Source: Periweissella fabaria (GTDB taxonomy: Bacteria > Bacillota > Bacilli > Lactobacillales > Lactobacillaceae). Taken from it: DNA of 64,000 bases. Position numbers and translations under genes: made by a program. Below, piece after piece: positions 8,221 to 18,203 of the stretch. Numbering within the stretch: the first letter of the stretch is position 1; each line of letters begins with the position of its first letter. The notes beneath the pieces were generated by a model. That model worked only from the letters and a program-made list of their open reading frames with translations. It ran no database searches and had not been told where the DNA came from. The stretch lies in NCBI RefSeq assembly GCF_918814575.1, contig NZ_CAKKNS010000001.1, positions 122,182 through 186,181 on the forward strand, in the 5' to 3' direction.

Positions 8221-8506
8221 AATATCCATAGCGAATGTTGCTTAATTCATTAATTTGTTTGATTAATGTTGCTTCTTCAGCGGTTAATTGCGTACCATCT
8301 TCTTTAGTGGCATTAGCAATGGCTAAGTTGAGTTGACTTAAAATTAATGGAACTGCTGTTGTCGGTTTAGTTAGTTGCTTGTGATAATCCGTTAATACTT
8401 GATGCAATTGTGTTTCGGGCTTAATTGTTGCTAGTAAGGTGTTAATTATTTCTAAGGCTTTTTCATTGCGGTCTTTTCCGCCAGCAAACCAAGTTACATT
8501 ACTCAT
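8219..8506 (-). CDS. Class II bacteriocin immunity protein, EntA_Immun type
   Basis: 95-residue helical protein. The C-terminal part (VPLILSQLNLAIAN, then EEATLIKQINELSNIRYGY) carries the hallmarks of the enterocin A immunity family: the P-I/L-LS-x-LN-x-I block and the RYG terminus. These proteins sit on the inner membrane face and protect mannose-PTS targets from pediocin-like bacteriocins. I find no bacteriocin precursor with a double-glycine leader and no processing transporter beside it, so it is an orphan immunity gene. The ATG has a GAGGAG site on the minus strand. Its closest neighbour, 23 bp upstream, is a GNAT acetyltransferase gene on the same strand. Confidence 0.82.
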   Translation of the reverse strand: MSNVTWFAGGKDRNEKALEIINTLLATIKPETQLHQVLTDYHKQLTKPTTAVPLILSQLNLAIANATKEDGTQLTAEEATLIKQINELSNIRYGY

Positions 8507-8529
8507 GTTAATCTCCTCTGTGAATTAGG

Positions 8530-9141
8530 TTATTTAATATCAAAATAAAACGACCAAGTTGTGAAGTTCCGCTTATTATCATTTGGTGTAAGCATTACGT
8601 CATTGATAAAAGCGTTTTTCGTATAAAAATCGCGATTGCGTTTAGCGTTTGTGATTAAACGTAATTTATGCCCGCCGTGTTCGATAACGTGATCCTTAAC
8701 GGCGGTTAAAATTTTTGACCCATAGCCACTACCTTGTTGGCCAGGAGCCACGACGAGGGTATCTAAATACCAGTAATCTTTTGGAAATGGCTTCAAAATG
8801 GCTTCAGCTTGTAAAACATTGCCTAACAAGCGGCGGGTTACTTTAAAAGTCGTTTGAAATGGCAATTTCCAAGCGCCAGCCTTTAAAAAGGCGGGGCCAT
8901 CGAGTTCTTGACCAGCTGGAATCAAGCTAAAATAACCGACCAGTTGGGCATTGTCGTAGCAAGCATAGCTATAACCGGCGTGGATACTAGCTAACGTATT
9001 TAGTTTTAATAACGCACACAATGCTTTAGTGACTTGATGATTAGGGGCATCAACGTTAAAGAGTTCATAGCCGATGAAACCATTCAAATTAAGCTTGGTC
9101 AACGCTTTGAGATCGGCAATCGTTGCTTGTTTTATTTCCAT
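8530..9141 (-). CDS. GNAT-family N-acetyltransferase
   Basis: 203 residues from the ATG at 9141 (GAGGAG site upstream; an in-frame start at 9156 is less likely). The acetyl-CoA-binding motif A is clear: YLDTLVVAPGQQGSGYGSKI (about residues 130-149) with the Q/RxxGxG/A pyrophosphate loop, followed by LRLITNAKRNRDFYTKNAF, the usual C-terminal neighbour-contact motif. The acceptor is unknown. It lies upstream of the immunity gene on the same strand, and the two could share a transcript. Confidence 0.9.
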   Translation of the reverse strand: MEIKQATIADLKALTKLNLNGFIGYELFNVDAPNHQVTKALCALLKLNTLASIHAGYSYACYDNAQLVGYFSLIPAGQELDGPAFLKAGAWKLPFQTTFKVTRRLLGNVLQAEAILKPFPKDYWYLDTLVVAPGQQGSGYGSKILTAVKDHVIEHGGHKLRLITNAKRNRDFYTKNAFINDVMLTPNDNKRNFTTWSFYFDIK

Positions 9142-9418
9142 GTACCAGCTCCTCAAAAATTACATATTATGACATAAATAATTGGTTATGATAACTTATC
9201 AAAGTATACCATTAATTTTGAAAAAATAACGTTGAGGTACGCCGTATAATTGCGAAAAATATCATTAATATCGTGTTGAGCAATGCCTTTTTAACTAAAA
9301 TCAAGGTATAATAAACATTAACTACTATCAATTTTTATAGCTAACTAGTATCATTATTACTAGCGCTTTATTTACAAAATGATGCTAAACATCAATTAAA
9401 AAAGGGGGAGAAACGGAA

Positions 9419-11842
9419 ATGGAACAGGTTGCTAATGTCATTGTTGATGTGCCGGCAATGCAAACGAACCAACCATATAGTTATCTAATTCCGGCTCCAC
9501 TCAAACATACAGTTGAATTGGGGATGCGAGTGGCGGTACCATTTGGGCGTGGTAACCGGATGATTCAAGGGTTTGTCGTCGGATTTAGTGAAGTTGATCC
9601 AACTGCTCAAGAAAATGTGCAACTTAAAATGATTAAGGCGGTCTTAGACTTAAAGCCCGTATTAAACCAAGAGTTAATTAGCTTATCTGCTTGGTTGGCA
9701 CATCAAGCCTATGCCTTTCAAATTACGGTCTTACAGGCGATGCTTCCAAGTATGTTTCGGGCTAAGTATAAGAAATATTTACGACCAATTGATGAAATCA
9801 ATGATCCGGAAATTCAACAATTATTTGCGGGACGTGAATTAATTGAATATGATGAAACGCAGTTTACCCCAGAACAAGTTAGTAAATTAACTAAGCTACA
9901 ACGTGAAGGTTGCTTAGAATTTTACTATGAAGTTAATAATCAAGCCAAAGCTAAGACCAGATTGGGAATCAAAAGCTTACTTGATTTTGAACAGCTTGAA
10001 GAAGCACGAAGCGGCTTAACTAAAGCTGCTCATAAACAAAGTGGATTACTTTCGCTGCTACAAACTTTAGCCCCTGAGCAAGTAGTTGCTAAAGAACAAA
10101 TTTTAGCCACCTACGATATCAGTGAAGCAGTTATTACAACGGGCGCTAAAAAAGGTTGGTTAGCTAAAGTACCAATGGAGATCTACCGTGACCCGATGGC
10201 TAATTATGACATTAAGCCTAGCCAAGCGTTAACCTTGCAACCTGACCAACAAGCCGCCCTGACAGCGATTAATGATGCTGCCGGCCAAGCTGAAACGTTC
10301 TTATTAGAAGGGGTAACTGGTTCGGGGAAGACCGAAGTTTATTTACAAGCAATGCAACATACGTTAGCTCAAGGTCGCACTGCCTTAATGTTAGTACCAG
10401 AGATTGCGCTAACACCGCAAATGATGGTCCGTGTTCGGTCACGCTTTGGACAACAAGTGGCGGTCTTGCATTCGGGGTTATCGGTTGGTGAACGCTATGA
10501 TGAATGGCGGCGCATTGAACGTGGGGAAGCCAAAGTTGTTGTTGGTGCTCGATCGGCGGTATTTGCACCATTAGATAATATCGGTTTAATCATTATGGAC
10601 GAGGAACACGAAACAACCTACAAACAAGAAGAAAATCCGCGTTATCATGCGCGTGATGTGGCGATGTGGCGCAGTCAATACTACCAAGCGCCAATTGTGT
10701 TAGGGTCAGCTACGCCGTCGCTTGAATCTCGCGCCCGCGCCCAAAAAGGCGTCTATCAGTTATTAAGGATGCCTAAGCGGATTAATCAACAGGTGATGCC
10801 AGCGGTTGAAATTGTTGATATGCGTGAAGAAATCAAAAAGGGACCAGAATCGACCTTTTCCGAAGCGTTATTGACCGCTTTAAAAGCACGGTTAGCTCGA
10901 GGTGAGCAAAGTGTCTTAATGCTTAATCGCCGTGGTTTTTCGAGCTTTATGATGTGTCGGGATTGTGGGTATGTTTTGCAATGCCCTAATTGTGATATTG
11001 GGTTAACACTTCATATGGATACTCATTCGATGAAATGCCATTATTGTGGTCACGAAGAAGGTATTCCTAAGATGTGTCCTAACTGTCAATCAACAGCGAT
11101 TCGCTATTATGGTACTGGGACACAAAAAGTGGAACAAGAATTACATGAATTACTGCCGGAAGCACGGATTTTACGGATGGATTTAGATACCACCCGTAAA
11201 AAGGGCGCCCATGAGAATATGTTGACGGCGTTTGGCGCCCATGAAGCTGATATTTTACTTGGTACCCAAATGATTGCTAAAGGACTAGATTTTCCGTTGG
11301 TGACATTAGTCGGTGTGTTAAATGCGGATACGGCCTTAGGGCTACCAGATTTTCATGCTGCTGAACGAACTTTTCAGTTGTTAACACAAGTTGCTGGTCG
11401 GGCTGGTCGCGCTGAGTTACCAGGAGAAGTATATGTGCAAACCTATAACCCTGATCACTATGCCATTCAGCTTGCTAAAGCCCACGATTATGAGCAATTT
11501 TATCAACAAGAGATGCAATTACGCCATCTTGCGAAGTACCCACCATATTTTTTCACGATTAAGTTACAAGGAAGTGACTTGGATGAACGGACGGCGGCTC
11601 AAAATATGAGTCAAATTGGGCGCTGGTTAAAGAAACGATTACCAGCTGATACGATATTTTTAGGACCAACGCCACGCTCAATTGCCCGAATTAACCAACG
11701 TTATTATTACCAAATTGTAATCAAATATCGGCATCAAAATGAATTAGATCAAGTATTAAATGAACTGCTAGAACGGGCCCAAAGTGTTGGCCGCAATGCC
11801 TTCCAACTGTCAATTGACCGTGAACCCGTCAGCTTTATGTAA
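9419..11842 (+). CDS. priA: Primosomal protein N' (replication restart helicase)
   Basis: 807-residue PriA, the 3'-to-5' helicase that reloads the replisome at collapsed forks. The N-terminal DNA-binding domain opens with VANVIVDVPAMQTNQPYSY. Helicase motif I is GVTGSGKTEVY at about residue 298, and the DEEH box is at about residue 393. The inserted zinc-binding region with paired CxxC motifs (CRDCG, CPNCD, CHYCG, CPNC) spans about residues 512-560. Motifs V-VI (ADILLGTQMIAKGLDFP, QVAGRAGR) are intact. A GGGGGAG site precedes the ATG. It heads the conserved priA-fmt-rsmB run. Confidence 0.97.
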   Translation: MEQVANVIVDVPAMQTNQPYSYLIPAPLKHTVELGMRVAVPFGRGNRMIQGFVVGFSEVDPTAQENVQLKMIKAVLDLKPVLNQELISLSAWLAHQAYAFQITVLQAMLPSMFRAKYKKYLRPIDEINDPEIQQLFAGRELIEYDETQFTPEQVSKLTKLQREGCLEFYYEVNNQAKAKTRLGIKSLLDFEQLEEARSGLTKAAHKQSGLLSLLQTLAPEQVVAKEQILATYDISEAVITTGAKKGWLAKVPMEIYRDPMANYDIKPSQALTLQPDQQAALTAINDAAGQAETFLLEGVTGSGKTEVYLQAMQHTLAQGRTALMLVPEIALTPQMMVRVRSRFGQQVAVLHSGLSVGERYDEWRRIERGEAKVVVGARSAVFAPLDNIGLIIMDEEHETTYKQEENPRYHARDVAMWRSQYYQAPIVLGSATPSLESRARAQKGVYQLLRMPKRINQQVMPAVEIVDMREEIKKGPESTFSEALLTALKARLARGEQSVLMLNRRGFSSFMMCRDCGYVLQCPNCDIGLTLHMDTHSMKCHYCGHEEGIPKMCPNCQSTAIRYYGTGTQKVEQELHELLPEARILRMDLDTTRKKGAHENMLTAFGAHEADILLGTQMIAKGLDFPLVTLVGVLNADTALGLPDFHAAERTFQLLTQVAGRAGRAELPGEVYVQTYNPDHYAIQLAKAHDYEQFYQQEMQLRHLAKYPPYFFTIKLQGSDLDERTAAQNMSQIGRWLKKRLPADTIFLGPTPRSIARINQRYYYQIVIKYRHQNELDQVLNELLERAQSVGRNAFQLSIDREPVSFM

Positions 11843-11854
11843 AAGGAGATTTTT

Positions 11855-12805
11855 ATGACATCCGTAGTATTTATGGGAACCCCAGCGTTTTCAGCTCCAA
11901 TATTAGAAGCCGTTATTGCTAATGGCTACGACGTTAAAGCCGTCGTTACACAACCAGACCGGCCAGTTGGTCGTAAGCGTATCTTAACGCCAACGCCGGT
12001 TAAAGAAGTTGCTTTGGCTCACGCCATTGAAGTTTTACAACCCGAAAAAATCAGTGGTTCTGATGAAATGCAACGGGTGATTGATATCAACCCTGATTTG
12101 ATTATCACGGCTGCTTTCGGCCAATTTTTACCAACAAAATTATTAAACGCCGCTAAAATTGGCGCAATTAATGTCCATGCATCGTTACTACCAAAATACC
12201 GTGGTGGGGCACCAGTACATTATTCAATTATTAATGGAGATGCTAAAACCGGTGTTTCAATTATGTACATGGTTAAAAAGATGGATGCAGGGGATGTAAT
12301 CGCTGTTGCTGAAGAACCAATCACTGGGACTGATAACGTTGGTACAATGTTTGACAAGTTAAGTGTTCTTGGTCGTGACCTATTAATCAAAACCTTACCA
12401 GATTTAATTGCCGGTAACGTAACTCCGGTTGCACAAGATGAAAGCTTAGTAAGCTTCTCACCTAATATCACACCAGAACAAGAACAACTTGATTTTAATC
12501 AACCCGCGCAAGTGATTGATAACCATGTCCGTGGCTTATTCCCATTTCCAACGGCTTATACCGTGATTAATGGTGTCCGGACTAAAATCCAAGGCGTTAA
12601 AGTAATTGATGAAACTACTGACCAACCAGCCGGTGTGGTTGTGAAGAAATCTAAAAAAGAAGTTTGGCTTGCGGCCGGTGCAGGCACAATTATTAGCTTG
12701 GTTAACTTACAACCAGCCGGTAAACCAAAAATGAGTATCACTGATTATTTAAACGGTAACTTAGCAAGTTTTGAAGAAGGACAACAGGTAATTTTTAATG
12801 GCTAA
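11855..12805 (+). CDS. fmt: Methionyl-tRNA formyltransferase
   Basis: 316-residue enzyme that formylates initiator Met-tRNA using 10-formyl-THF. The N-terminal formyltransferase fold contains INVHASLLPKYRGGAP (catalytic Asn and His, about residues 107-110) and the catalytic Asp in KKMDAGDVI (about residue 146). The C-terminal OB-like tRNA-binding domain follows (NHVRGLFPFPTAYT onward). It starts 12 bp after priA with an AAGGAG site and overlaps rsmB by 8 bp, so translation is coupled. Confidence 0.97.
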   Translation: MTSVVFMGTPAFSAPILEAVIANGYDVKAVVTQPDRPVGRKRILTPTPVKEVALAHAIEVLQPEKISGSDEMQRVIDINPDLIITAAFGQFLPTKLLNAAKIGAINVHASLLPKYRGGAPVHYSIINGDAKTGVSIMYMVKKMDAGDVIAVAEEPITGTDNVGTMFDKLSVLGRDLLIKTLPDLIAGNVTPVAQDESLVSFSPNITPEQEQLDFNQPAQVIDNHVRGLFPFPTAYTVINGVRTKIQGVKVIDETTDQPAGVVVKKSKKEVWLAAGAGTIISLVNLQPAGKPKMSITDYLNGNLASFEEGQQVIFNG

Positions 12806-14156
12806 ACCAGCAAAACCACAATTGAAAACCGCACGTGCATTAGCAGTTTACACGCTTGAAAGCATCAAAAACGGGGCATACTCAAACTTACAATTAAATG
12901 CCACTATTAAAAAGTTTGAAATGGCGCCAAAAGATAAAAATTTATATACAACCATCGTTTATGGGGTTATTCAACACCGTTTGACGCTTGAATTCTGGTT
13001 AAAACCATTCGTAAAGCAACCACAGAAAATGCAACCTTGGTTACGGGAATTACTTTATACGGCTATTTTCCAAATGCAATTCTTAGATAAAATTCCTAAG
13101 CACTCAATTTTTGATGAAACGATTGAAATTGCTAAGCAACGTGGTCATGATGGTCAACGGCGTTTCATTACGGGAGTTTTACACCAAATTGATCGTGAAG
13201 GCTTACCATCATTTGATAGCATTACCGACCCAGTGGAACGGTTATCAGTTACCGCCAGTTTACCGGTTTGGTTACTTGAAAAACTTAATGAACAAGTTGG
13301 GTTAGCTAAGACAGAATCAATTGCTGCTTCAATTAATGAAGCACCAGCCCAATCAGTCCGGGTTAACCGGGCTGTAACCAATGTCGATGAAATGTTGGCT
13401 GCTTTAGAAGCAGAAGGCTTTGAAGTTGAAAAATCCCAAGTTGCCGAAGATGGCTTACTCGTTCACGGTGGCTTTGTGGCGGGTAGCCAACCATTCTTAG
13501 ACGGTTACATTACCCTTCAAGATGAATCAGCGATGTTAGTTGCCGAAGTAATGCAACTTGACCAACCAAGTTACAAAGTCCTTGATGCATGTGCAGCTCC
13601 TGGTGGTAAGACTACGCAAATTGCTAGTTACTTAGAAGCCGATGATGGTGGGCAAGTGAATGCCTTAGATATTCATGACCATAAAGTTAAATTAATTAAC
13701 GCCAACGCCCAACGGTTACACGTTGATGACCGTATTGTGGCTAAAGCGATTGATGCGCGTCAATTAAGTGAAGAATTTGACGTAGCGAGTTTTGACCGCG
13801 TTTTAGTTGACGCACCATGTTCAGGGTTCGGTTTGTTACGTCGGAAACCAGAAATTCGTTACGAAAAACAATTAACTGATAGTCAAAACTTACAAAAGAT
13901 TCAATTGGCAATTTTAGATAGTGTGGCCAGCTTAGTTAAAGTCGATGGTCTATTAACGTACTCAACTTGTACTATTTTGGATATTGAAAACCAACAAGTT
14001 ATTCAACAATTTTTAGCTAACCATGCTGAGTTTGAGTTAGCACCAGTTGTTACAACGAATAACTTACCAACGAATGCCAATCAAACATTGACTATCTATC
14101 CTGATGATTACCAATCAGATGGCTTCTTTATTGCTAACTTAAAGCGCGTTAAATAA
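12798..14156 (+). CDS. rsmB: 16S rRNA m5C967 methyltransferase
   Basis: 452-residue RsmB/Sun. An N-terminal NusB-like RNA-binding domain (about residues 1-140: ARALAVYTLESIKNGAYSN) is fused to a class I methyltransferase domain with LDACAAPGGKTTQIA (SAM loop, about residue 260). The two family cysteines are in DAPCSGFGLLRRKPEIR and TYSTCTI. The start codon overlaps the end of fmt. Confidence 0.96.
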   Translation: MAKPAKPQLKTARALAVYTLESIKNGAYSNLQLNATIKKFEMAPKDKNLYTTIVYGVIQHRLTLEFWLKPFVKQPQKMQPWLRELLYTAIFQMQFLDKIPKHSIFDETIEIAKQRGHDGQRRFITGVLHQIDREGLPSFDSITDPVERLSVTASLPVWLLEKLNEQVGLAKTESIAASINEAPAQSVRVNRAVTNVDEMLAALEAEGFEVEKSQVAEDGLLVHGGFVAGSQPFLDGYITLQDESAMLVAEVMQLDQPSYKVLDACAAPGGKTTQIASYLEADDGGQVNALDIHDHKVKLINANAQRLHVDDRIVAKAIDARQLSEEFDVASFDRVLVDAPCSGFGLLRRKPEIRYEKQLTDSQNLQKIQLAILDSVASLVKVDGLLTYSTCTILDIENQQVIQQFLANHAEFELAPVVTTNNLPTNANQTLTIYPDDYQSDGFFIANLKRVK

Positions 14157-14174
14157 TTACAAAGGGGCGAGGGG

Positions 14175-15227
14175 ATGCTAGCAGGGTATGTTTTAACGAA
14201 ATTGAATACAACTGAATGGCGTCGCGCCAAAGTCTTTAGTAATATTTGGCAAGGTGGTGCGCAAACGGTTTCAACTAGTTTTTGGGGCTTAGTGTATGAT
14301 GTCTTACCAGAGACGGGGTTATTTGAAAATGTTGACATGGCAAAGTATGTTAAACAACTACACCATGCCGGTTTACTCGCACGCAATGAGCAAGGCTTAG
14401 TTCAATTAACGGCTAAAGGGGTGGCGGCTCAAGGTCAATATCAAGTCGAACATTATGTCCCTCGTAATTTAGCAATCAATCAGACGTATGACTTGAAGTT
14501 ATTTCGTGATGTTTTCTTATTAGCTAATCAAACAATCTCGGAGTTAGCGTACAGTAACGCTCAATTTTATCCTTATCAAATTGACTTACGGGCGCAATGG
14601 CAACTGAAACACTGGTTAAAGATGCATCCACGCGAAATTCTGATTAACCAGTGGTATCAAGAATTAACAACATGGTTAAAGTCAATACCTGATACGGATG
14701 CTGAGTTATTTACCCAGATGCTTTTTGGCCATGAGGTTGCCAATGCTTTGTTTAGTGAACTTGCCGTACCAGTAACTTGGACGGAGTTTGACTGGCAATT
14801 ATGGCAACTTGACCAGCTAGCGGCCTTGATGACAACTAGCTTGCAAACAGATTCGTTAATTAAAAGCTTAATGACAGTTACGGCCCGGCCATTATTATCC
14901 AATAGTGCCCAGCAGAGTGTTGAATTGTGGCAACAAACGCATTCGTTAAGTCAAGTGGCCCAACGTCGCCAGATTAAAGCCAATACGGTTCGTGAGCATA
15001 TTTTACAAGCAGCGATGTTGCAACAATGGTCGGCCAGTGAGATTCAAGAACTAATTCCAAATGCTGAGCAGACGACATTAGCGCAGTGTTATGAGGTGTC
15101 TGATATTAGTACGTGGGATTTTAAAGCCTATGCGGGTGGTAAAGATCCGCGCTACTTTACGTATTTTAGGTTATATCAGTTATTGCAATTAGCGAAACAA
15201 CGGGAGGCCATGAATGTCAAACTTTAA
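14175..15227 (+). CDS. YpbB-like helix-turn-helix protein encoded with RecQ
   Basis: 350-residue homologue of Bacillus YpbB. Position is the main evidence: it directly precedes and overlaps (14 bp) a RecQ helicase gene, as in many Firmicutes. The C-terminal segment LSQVAQRRQIKANTVREHIL looks like the HTH_40 domain often fused to or paired with RecQ helicases. The N-terminal part has no motif I can name. It is a probable accessory factor of the helicase; the biochemical role is not established. A GGGGCGAGGGG site precedes the ATG. Confidence 0.82.
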   Translation: MLAGYVLTKLNTTEWRRAKVFSNIWQGGAQTVSTSFWGLVYDVLPETGLFENVDMAKYVKQLHHAGLLARNEQGLVQLTAKGVAAQGQYQVEHYVPRNLAINQTYDLKLFRDVFLLANQTISELAYSNAQFYPYQIDLRAQWQLKHWLKMHPREILINQWYQELTTWLKSIPDTDAELFTQMLFGHEVANALFSELAVPVTWTEFDWQLWQLDQLAALMTTSLQTDSLIKSLMTVTARPLLSNSAQQSVELWQQTHSLSQVAQRRQIKANTVREHILQAAMLQQWSASEIQELIPNAEQTTLAQCYEVSDISTWDFKAYAGGKDPRYFTYFRLYQLLQLAKQREAMNVKL

Positions 15228-16659
15228 TGACCAGCTGCGGGCGTATTTACAGCAGCATTACCATTTTGATGATTTTCGCCCAGGTCAAGCTGAAGTGCTC
15301 ACAGCACTGTTGGAACGCCACGAAGATGTTTTAGCGGTCTTGCCAACCGGAACCGGTAAGAGCTTGATTTATGAATTAGCAGGACGCTATTTAGGGGGCT
15401 TAACGGTCATTGTTTCACCATTGTTATCGCTAATGCAAGATCAAGTTGCCCGGTTAAATGCCCATGGAATTCGCCGGACGGTCGCGTTAAATTCGATGCA
15501 ACATCCGCGGACTAAGTATTTTATTTTACAAAATTTAGCCAAATTTGATTATTTATTTATTGCCCCCGAAACATTAACGCAACCGGGCGTACTTGAGGCT
15601 TTAGCTCAACAAACAATTAATTTGTTAGTGGTTGATGAAGCTCATAGTATTGCCCAATGGGGGCCTGATTTTCGACCCGATTATTTAGAAATTGGGCGGG
15701 CATATGCCGCATTTAAACACCCTCGTTTACTATTATTAACCGCAACGGCCGGTGAAAAAGTCCGCGCACAAATTCAAAGTCAATTTGAATTAACAACGCC
15801 ATTAACGGAATTTGTGTATTCAGTCAATCGTCCTAATATTCATTTACGAACAGAAAAACTCGCCAATGAACAAGAAAAACATGCCCGGTTATTGGCATTA
15901 GTGCGGGAATTACCGGGTCCCGGGATTATTTATCTTTCAAGTAAGAAGCAAGCAAATCAACTGCGCATTGATATCCAGCAAAAAACGGAGCGTAAAGTAG
16001 CGACATATCATGGTGACATTGAAAATGAACAACGGTTTGCGATTCAACAACAATTTATGCAAAATCAGTTGGATGTAATTGTGGCAACGTCTGCTTTTGG
16101 AATGGGCATTGATAAAGCTGATGTGCGGTGGGTGATTCATTACCATATGGCTAGTGACTTAGAAAGTTATTTACAAGAAATTGGCCGGGCTGGCCGGGAC
16201 CAACAACCAGCCGTAGCGATTTTGCTATATACTGAAACCGATGATTACTTAGTTAATAATTTATTAATTAGTGGTATTCCGGATGAAGTGACAATTAAAC
16301 ATTTTTATTTACAAACACCGCATTATGTATTTGAACCGCAACAATTGCGCTTGTTACAGTATTATGCGGCCCAAGGCTTAGATGCCCAAGCAGTTATGCA
16401 ATTATTTCAACGGCGATTGCTAGTCAAAAGATTGGCGCTTCAGCAAATGGTGCAGTATATTGAAATTACGACAGAAAAACGCAACTATTTATTACGGGTC
16501 TTTGGTGAGGCTGAGTTAACAGGGGCGGCTGCTGGAAATTGGTCAACCCAAGCAACACCTTTAGAAATTCCAAGTTTGCATTTGCCGGTAACAGAAAGTA
16601 ACAATGCTAGTGCAAATATTGATTGGCAAAAGCGGTTAGAAAAATTATTTAATCAGTAA
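15214..16659 (+). CDS. recQ: Short RecQ-type ATP-dependent DNA helicase
   Basis: 481-residue SF2 DNA helicase of the RecQ family (the RecS-like short form of Firmicutes). It has motif 0/I (FRPGQAEVL; LPTGTGKSLIYE at about residue 47), the DEAH box (VVDEAHSIAQWG), LLTATA, and motifs V-VI (ATSAFGMGIDKADV, EIGRAGRDQQP). The chain ends soon after the helicase core, so the usual RQC zinc/winged-helix part is reduced and no HRDC domain is present. It overlaps the ypbB-like gene, implying a coupled pair in recombination or fork repair. Confidence 0.93.
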   Translation: MSNFNDQLRAYLQQHYHFDDFRPGQAEVLTALLERHEDVLAVLPTGTGKSLIYELAGRYLGGLTVIVSPLLSLMQDQVARLNAHGIRRTVALNSMQHPRTKYFILQNLAKFDYLFIAPETLTQPGVLEALAQQTINLLVVDEAHSIAQWGPDFRPDYLEIGRAYAAFKHPRLLLLTATAGEKVRAQIQSQFELTTPLTEFVYSVNRPNIHLRTEKLANEQEKHARLLALVRELPGPGIIYLSSKKQANQLRIDIQQKTERKVATYHGDIENEQRFAIQQQFMQNQLDVIVATSAFGMGIDKADVRWVIHYHMASDLESYLQEIGRAGRDQQPAVAILLYTETDDYLVNNLLISGIPDEVTIKHFYLQTPHYVFEPQQLRLLQYYAAQGLDAQAVMQLFQRRLLVKRLALQQMVQYIEITTEKRNYLLRVFGEAELTGAAAGNWSTQATPLEIPSLHLPVTESNNASANIDWQKRLEKLFNQ

Positions 16660-16715
16660 GCTGATTATTATGATATATGGTACAATATTCACTGATAATT
16701 TTTAGGAGGAGTTTC

Positions 16716-17381
16716 ATGACTCAAAAAAACGACGATCAAAAAAAGCAACCGTGGGAGGCTTCTTTTTCAGAAGAAAATAGTCCGGAAGAATCAGCGGCCC
16801 CATCACGGACTCAGTTTCGTAAGCGGAGTTCACGTACGGCATGGATTGTTAGTCTATTGATTTTGGCGGTGGTTGTTTTAGCAGCCTATCCAGTGGTGCG
16901 TTATGTTGAATCAATTAACGCTTCAAGCTCATCAGCTGATGAACCTACCCAAACGCAAATTTCAACAACTACGCCAAGTAATAGTAGTCATAAAGCAGCA
17001 TCTGCTAAGTCTAAGGAAGATGCAGCAGATGCCCAAAGTAAAGCTGATGCAAGTAGTGTTGCCGCTGCTAGTAGCCAAGCTGTGGCTAATAGTCGTGCCG
17101 CTGCAAGTAGTGCGGCTGTCGCAAGCAGTCAAGCAGCTAAACAATCTTCAATTGATGCGGCCAAAGCTGCAGAATCAGCTAAACAAGCAGACTCATCAAG
17201 CTCATCAAGTAGTGCTGATAGCAGCTCAAGTTCATCAGCCGATGGTCAATATGACACTGTTAAGGTTAATGGCTACCGTTTAGCATTGGCACACGGAATG
17301 TCATTGAGTGAATTGCAAGCATTGAATCCTGGTGTTGATTTAAATAACGTGCACGTCGGCGAATCACTTCGCGTTAAATAA
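16716..17381 (+). CDS. LysM-domain membrane-anchored protein (YpbE-like)
   Basis: 221 residues from the ATG at 16716 behind AGGAGG; an upstream in-frame codon at 16677 has no site. Architecture: acidic cytoplasmic N-terminus, basic stretch (RKRSSRTAW), one span (about residues 43-62), a long low-complexity Ser/Ala linker rich in AASS/SSSS (about residues 70-178) and a C-terminal LysM-like module (LALAHGMSLSELQALNPGVD) that should bind peptidoglycan. The gene order ypbB-recQ-LysM protein matches B. subtilis ypbB-recS-ypbE. Function unknown; a cell-wall contact role is inferred. Confidence 0.88.
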   Translation: MTQKNDDQKKQPWEASFSEENSPEESAAPSRTQFRKRSSRTAWIVSLLILAVVVLAAYPVVRYVESINASSSSADEPTQTQISTTTPSNSSHKAASAKSKEDAADAQSKADASSVAAASSQAVANSRAAASSAAVASSQAAKQSSIDAAKAAESAKQADSSSSSSSADSSSSSSADGQYDTVKVNGYRLALAHGMSLSELQALNPGVDLNNVHVGESLRVK

Positions 17382-17410
17382 AACAAATAGATTGGAACAT
17401 TAAGTAATTT

Positions 17411-18106
17411 ATGACAACAAAAATACAAGTCGCAATTGATGGTCCCGCTTCGGCAGGTAAGTCAACGATTGCTAAAATTATTGCAACCCAACTCGGCTAC
17501 ATCTATGTCGATACGGGTGCCATGTATCGGACCATTACTTTGGCGGCCATCCGTGCTAATAAAATTACGGTTGGTCAAACTAGTGCTGATGAGCAAGTAA
17601 TTAGTGAGTTATTAACTAATGTTGAAATTGGTTTTGCTCCTAGTGAAAATGGTCAACTGGTCTTTTTAAATGATACCGATGTAACTGAAGATATTCGTCA
17701 AGCCGATGTTAATAGTTTGGTTTCATTGGTTGCGGCCATTCCAGCTGTGCGGACGGACTTAGTTGAACGACAACGGCAATTGGCAGCGACAAGTAGTGTC
17801 GTTATGGATGGACGTGATATTGGGACAATGGTATTACCAAATGCGCAAGTTAAAATCTTTTTAGTGGCCAGTGTCGCGGAACGTGCCCAACGGCGATTTG
17901 CTGAAAATCAAGCGAAGGGGCTTGATACTGAGTTAACATTGGAAGAAATTGAAGCATCAATTGCGCGTCGTGACTATCTTGATTCCCACCGTGAAGTATC
18001 ACCATTAAAGCAGGCCGATGATGCTGTATTGGTTGATACAACAGGGTTAAGCATCGAACAAGTAGTTACAGAAATCACTAATTTAATTAGCAAAAAAATC
18101 GGCTAA
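17411..18106 (+). CDS. cmk: Cytidylate kinase
   Basis: 231-residue (d)CMP kinase. The P-loop is [13 protein letters not shown] (about residues 9-21), the CMP-binding part includes YVDTGAMYR, and the conserved [16 protein letters not shown] and [14 protein letters not shown] segments are present. The ribosome binding site is weak (no good GGAGG before the ATG), unusual among its neighbours. It precedes the S1-domain protein gene and der, an order conserved in Firmicutes. Confidence 0.96.
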   Translation: MTTKIQVAIDGPASAGKSTIAKIIATQLGYIYVDTGAMYRTITLAAIRANKITVGQTSADEQVISELLTNVEIGFAPSENGQLVFLNDTDVTEDIRQADVNSLVSLVAAIPAVRTDLVERQRQLAATSSVVMDGRDIGTMVLPNAQVKIFLVASVAERAQRRFAENQAKGLDTELTLEEIEASIARRDYLDSHREVSPLKQADDAVLVDTTGLSIEQVVTEITNLISKKIG

Positions 18107-18203
18107 ATAATTTTTTTGTGATAATTGAGATAAATATATAGTCAAAAACTGATAAGTAGGGTACAATATCCTATAGAGTCGTTTTATTGGAGGATTGTTT
18201 TTC

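Noticed and set aside
17030..17240. Repetitive Ser/Ala-coding DNA as a possible tandem-repeat or CRISPR-like array.
   Set aside because: It is low-complexity coding sequence of the LysM-protein linker, with no fixed repeat unit or spacer pattern.
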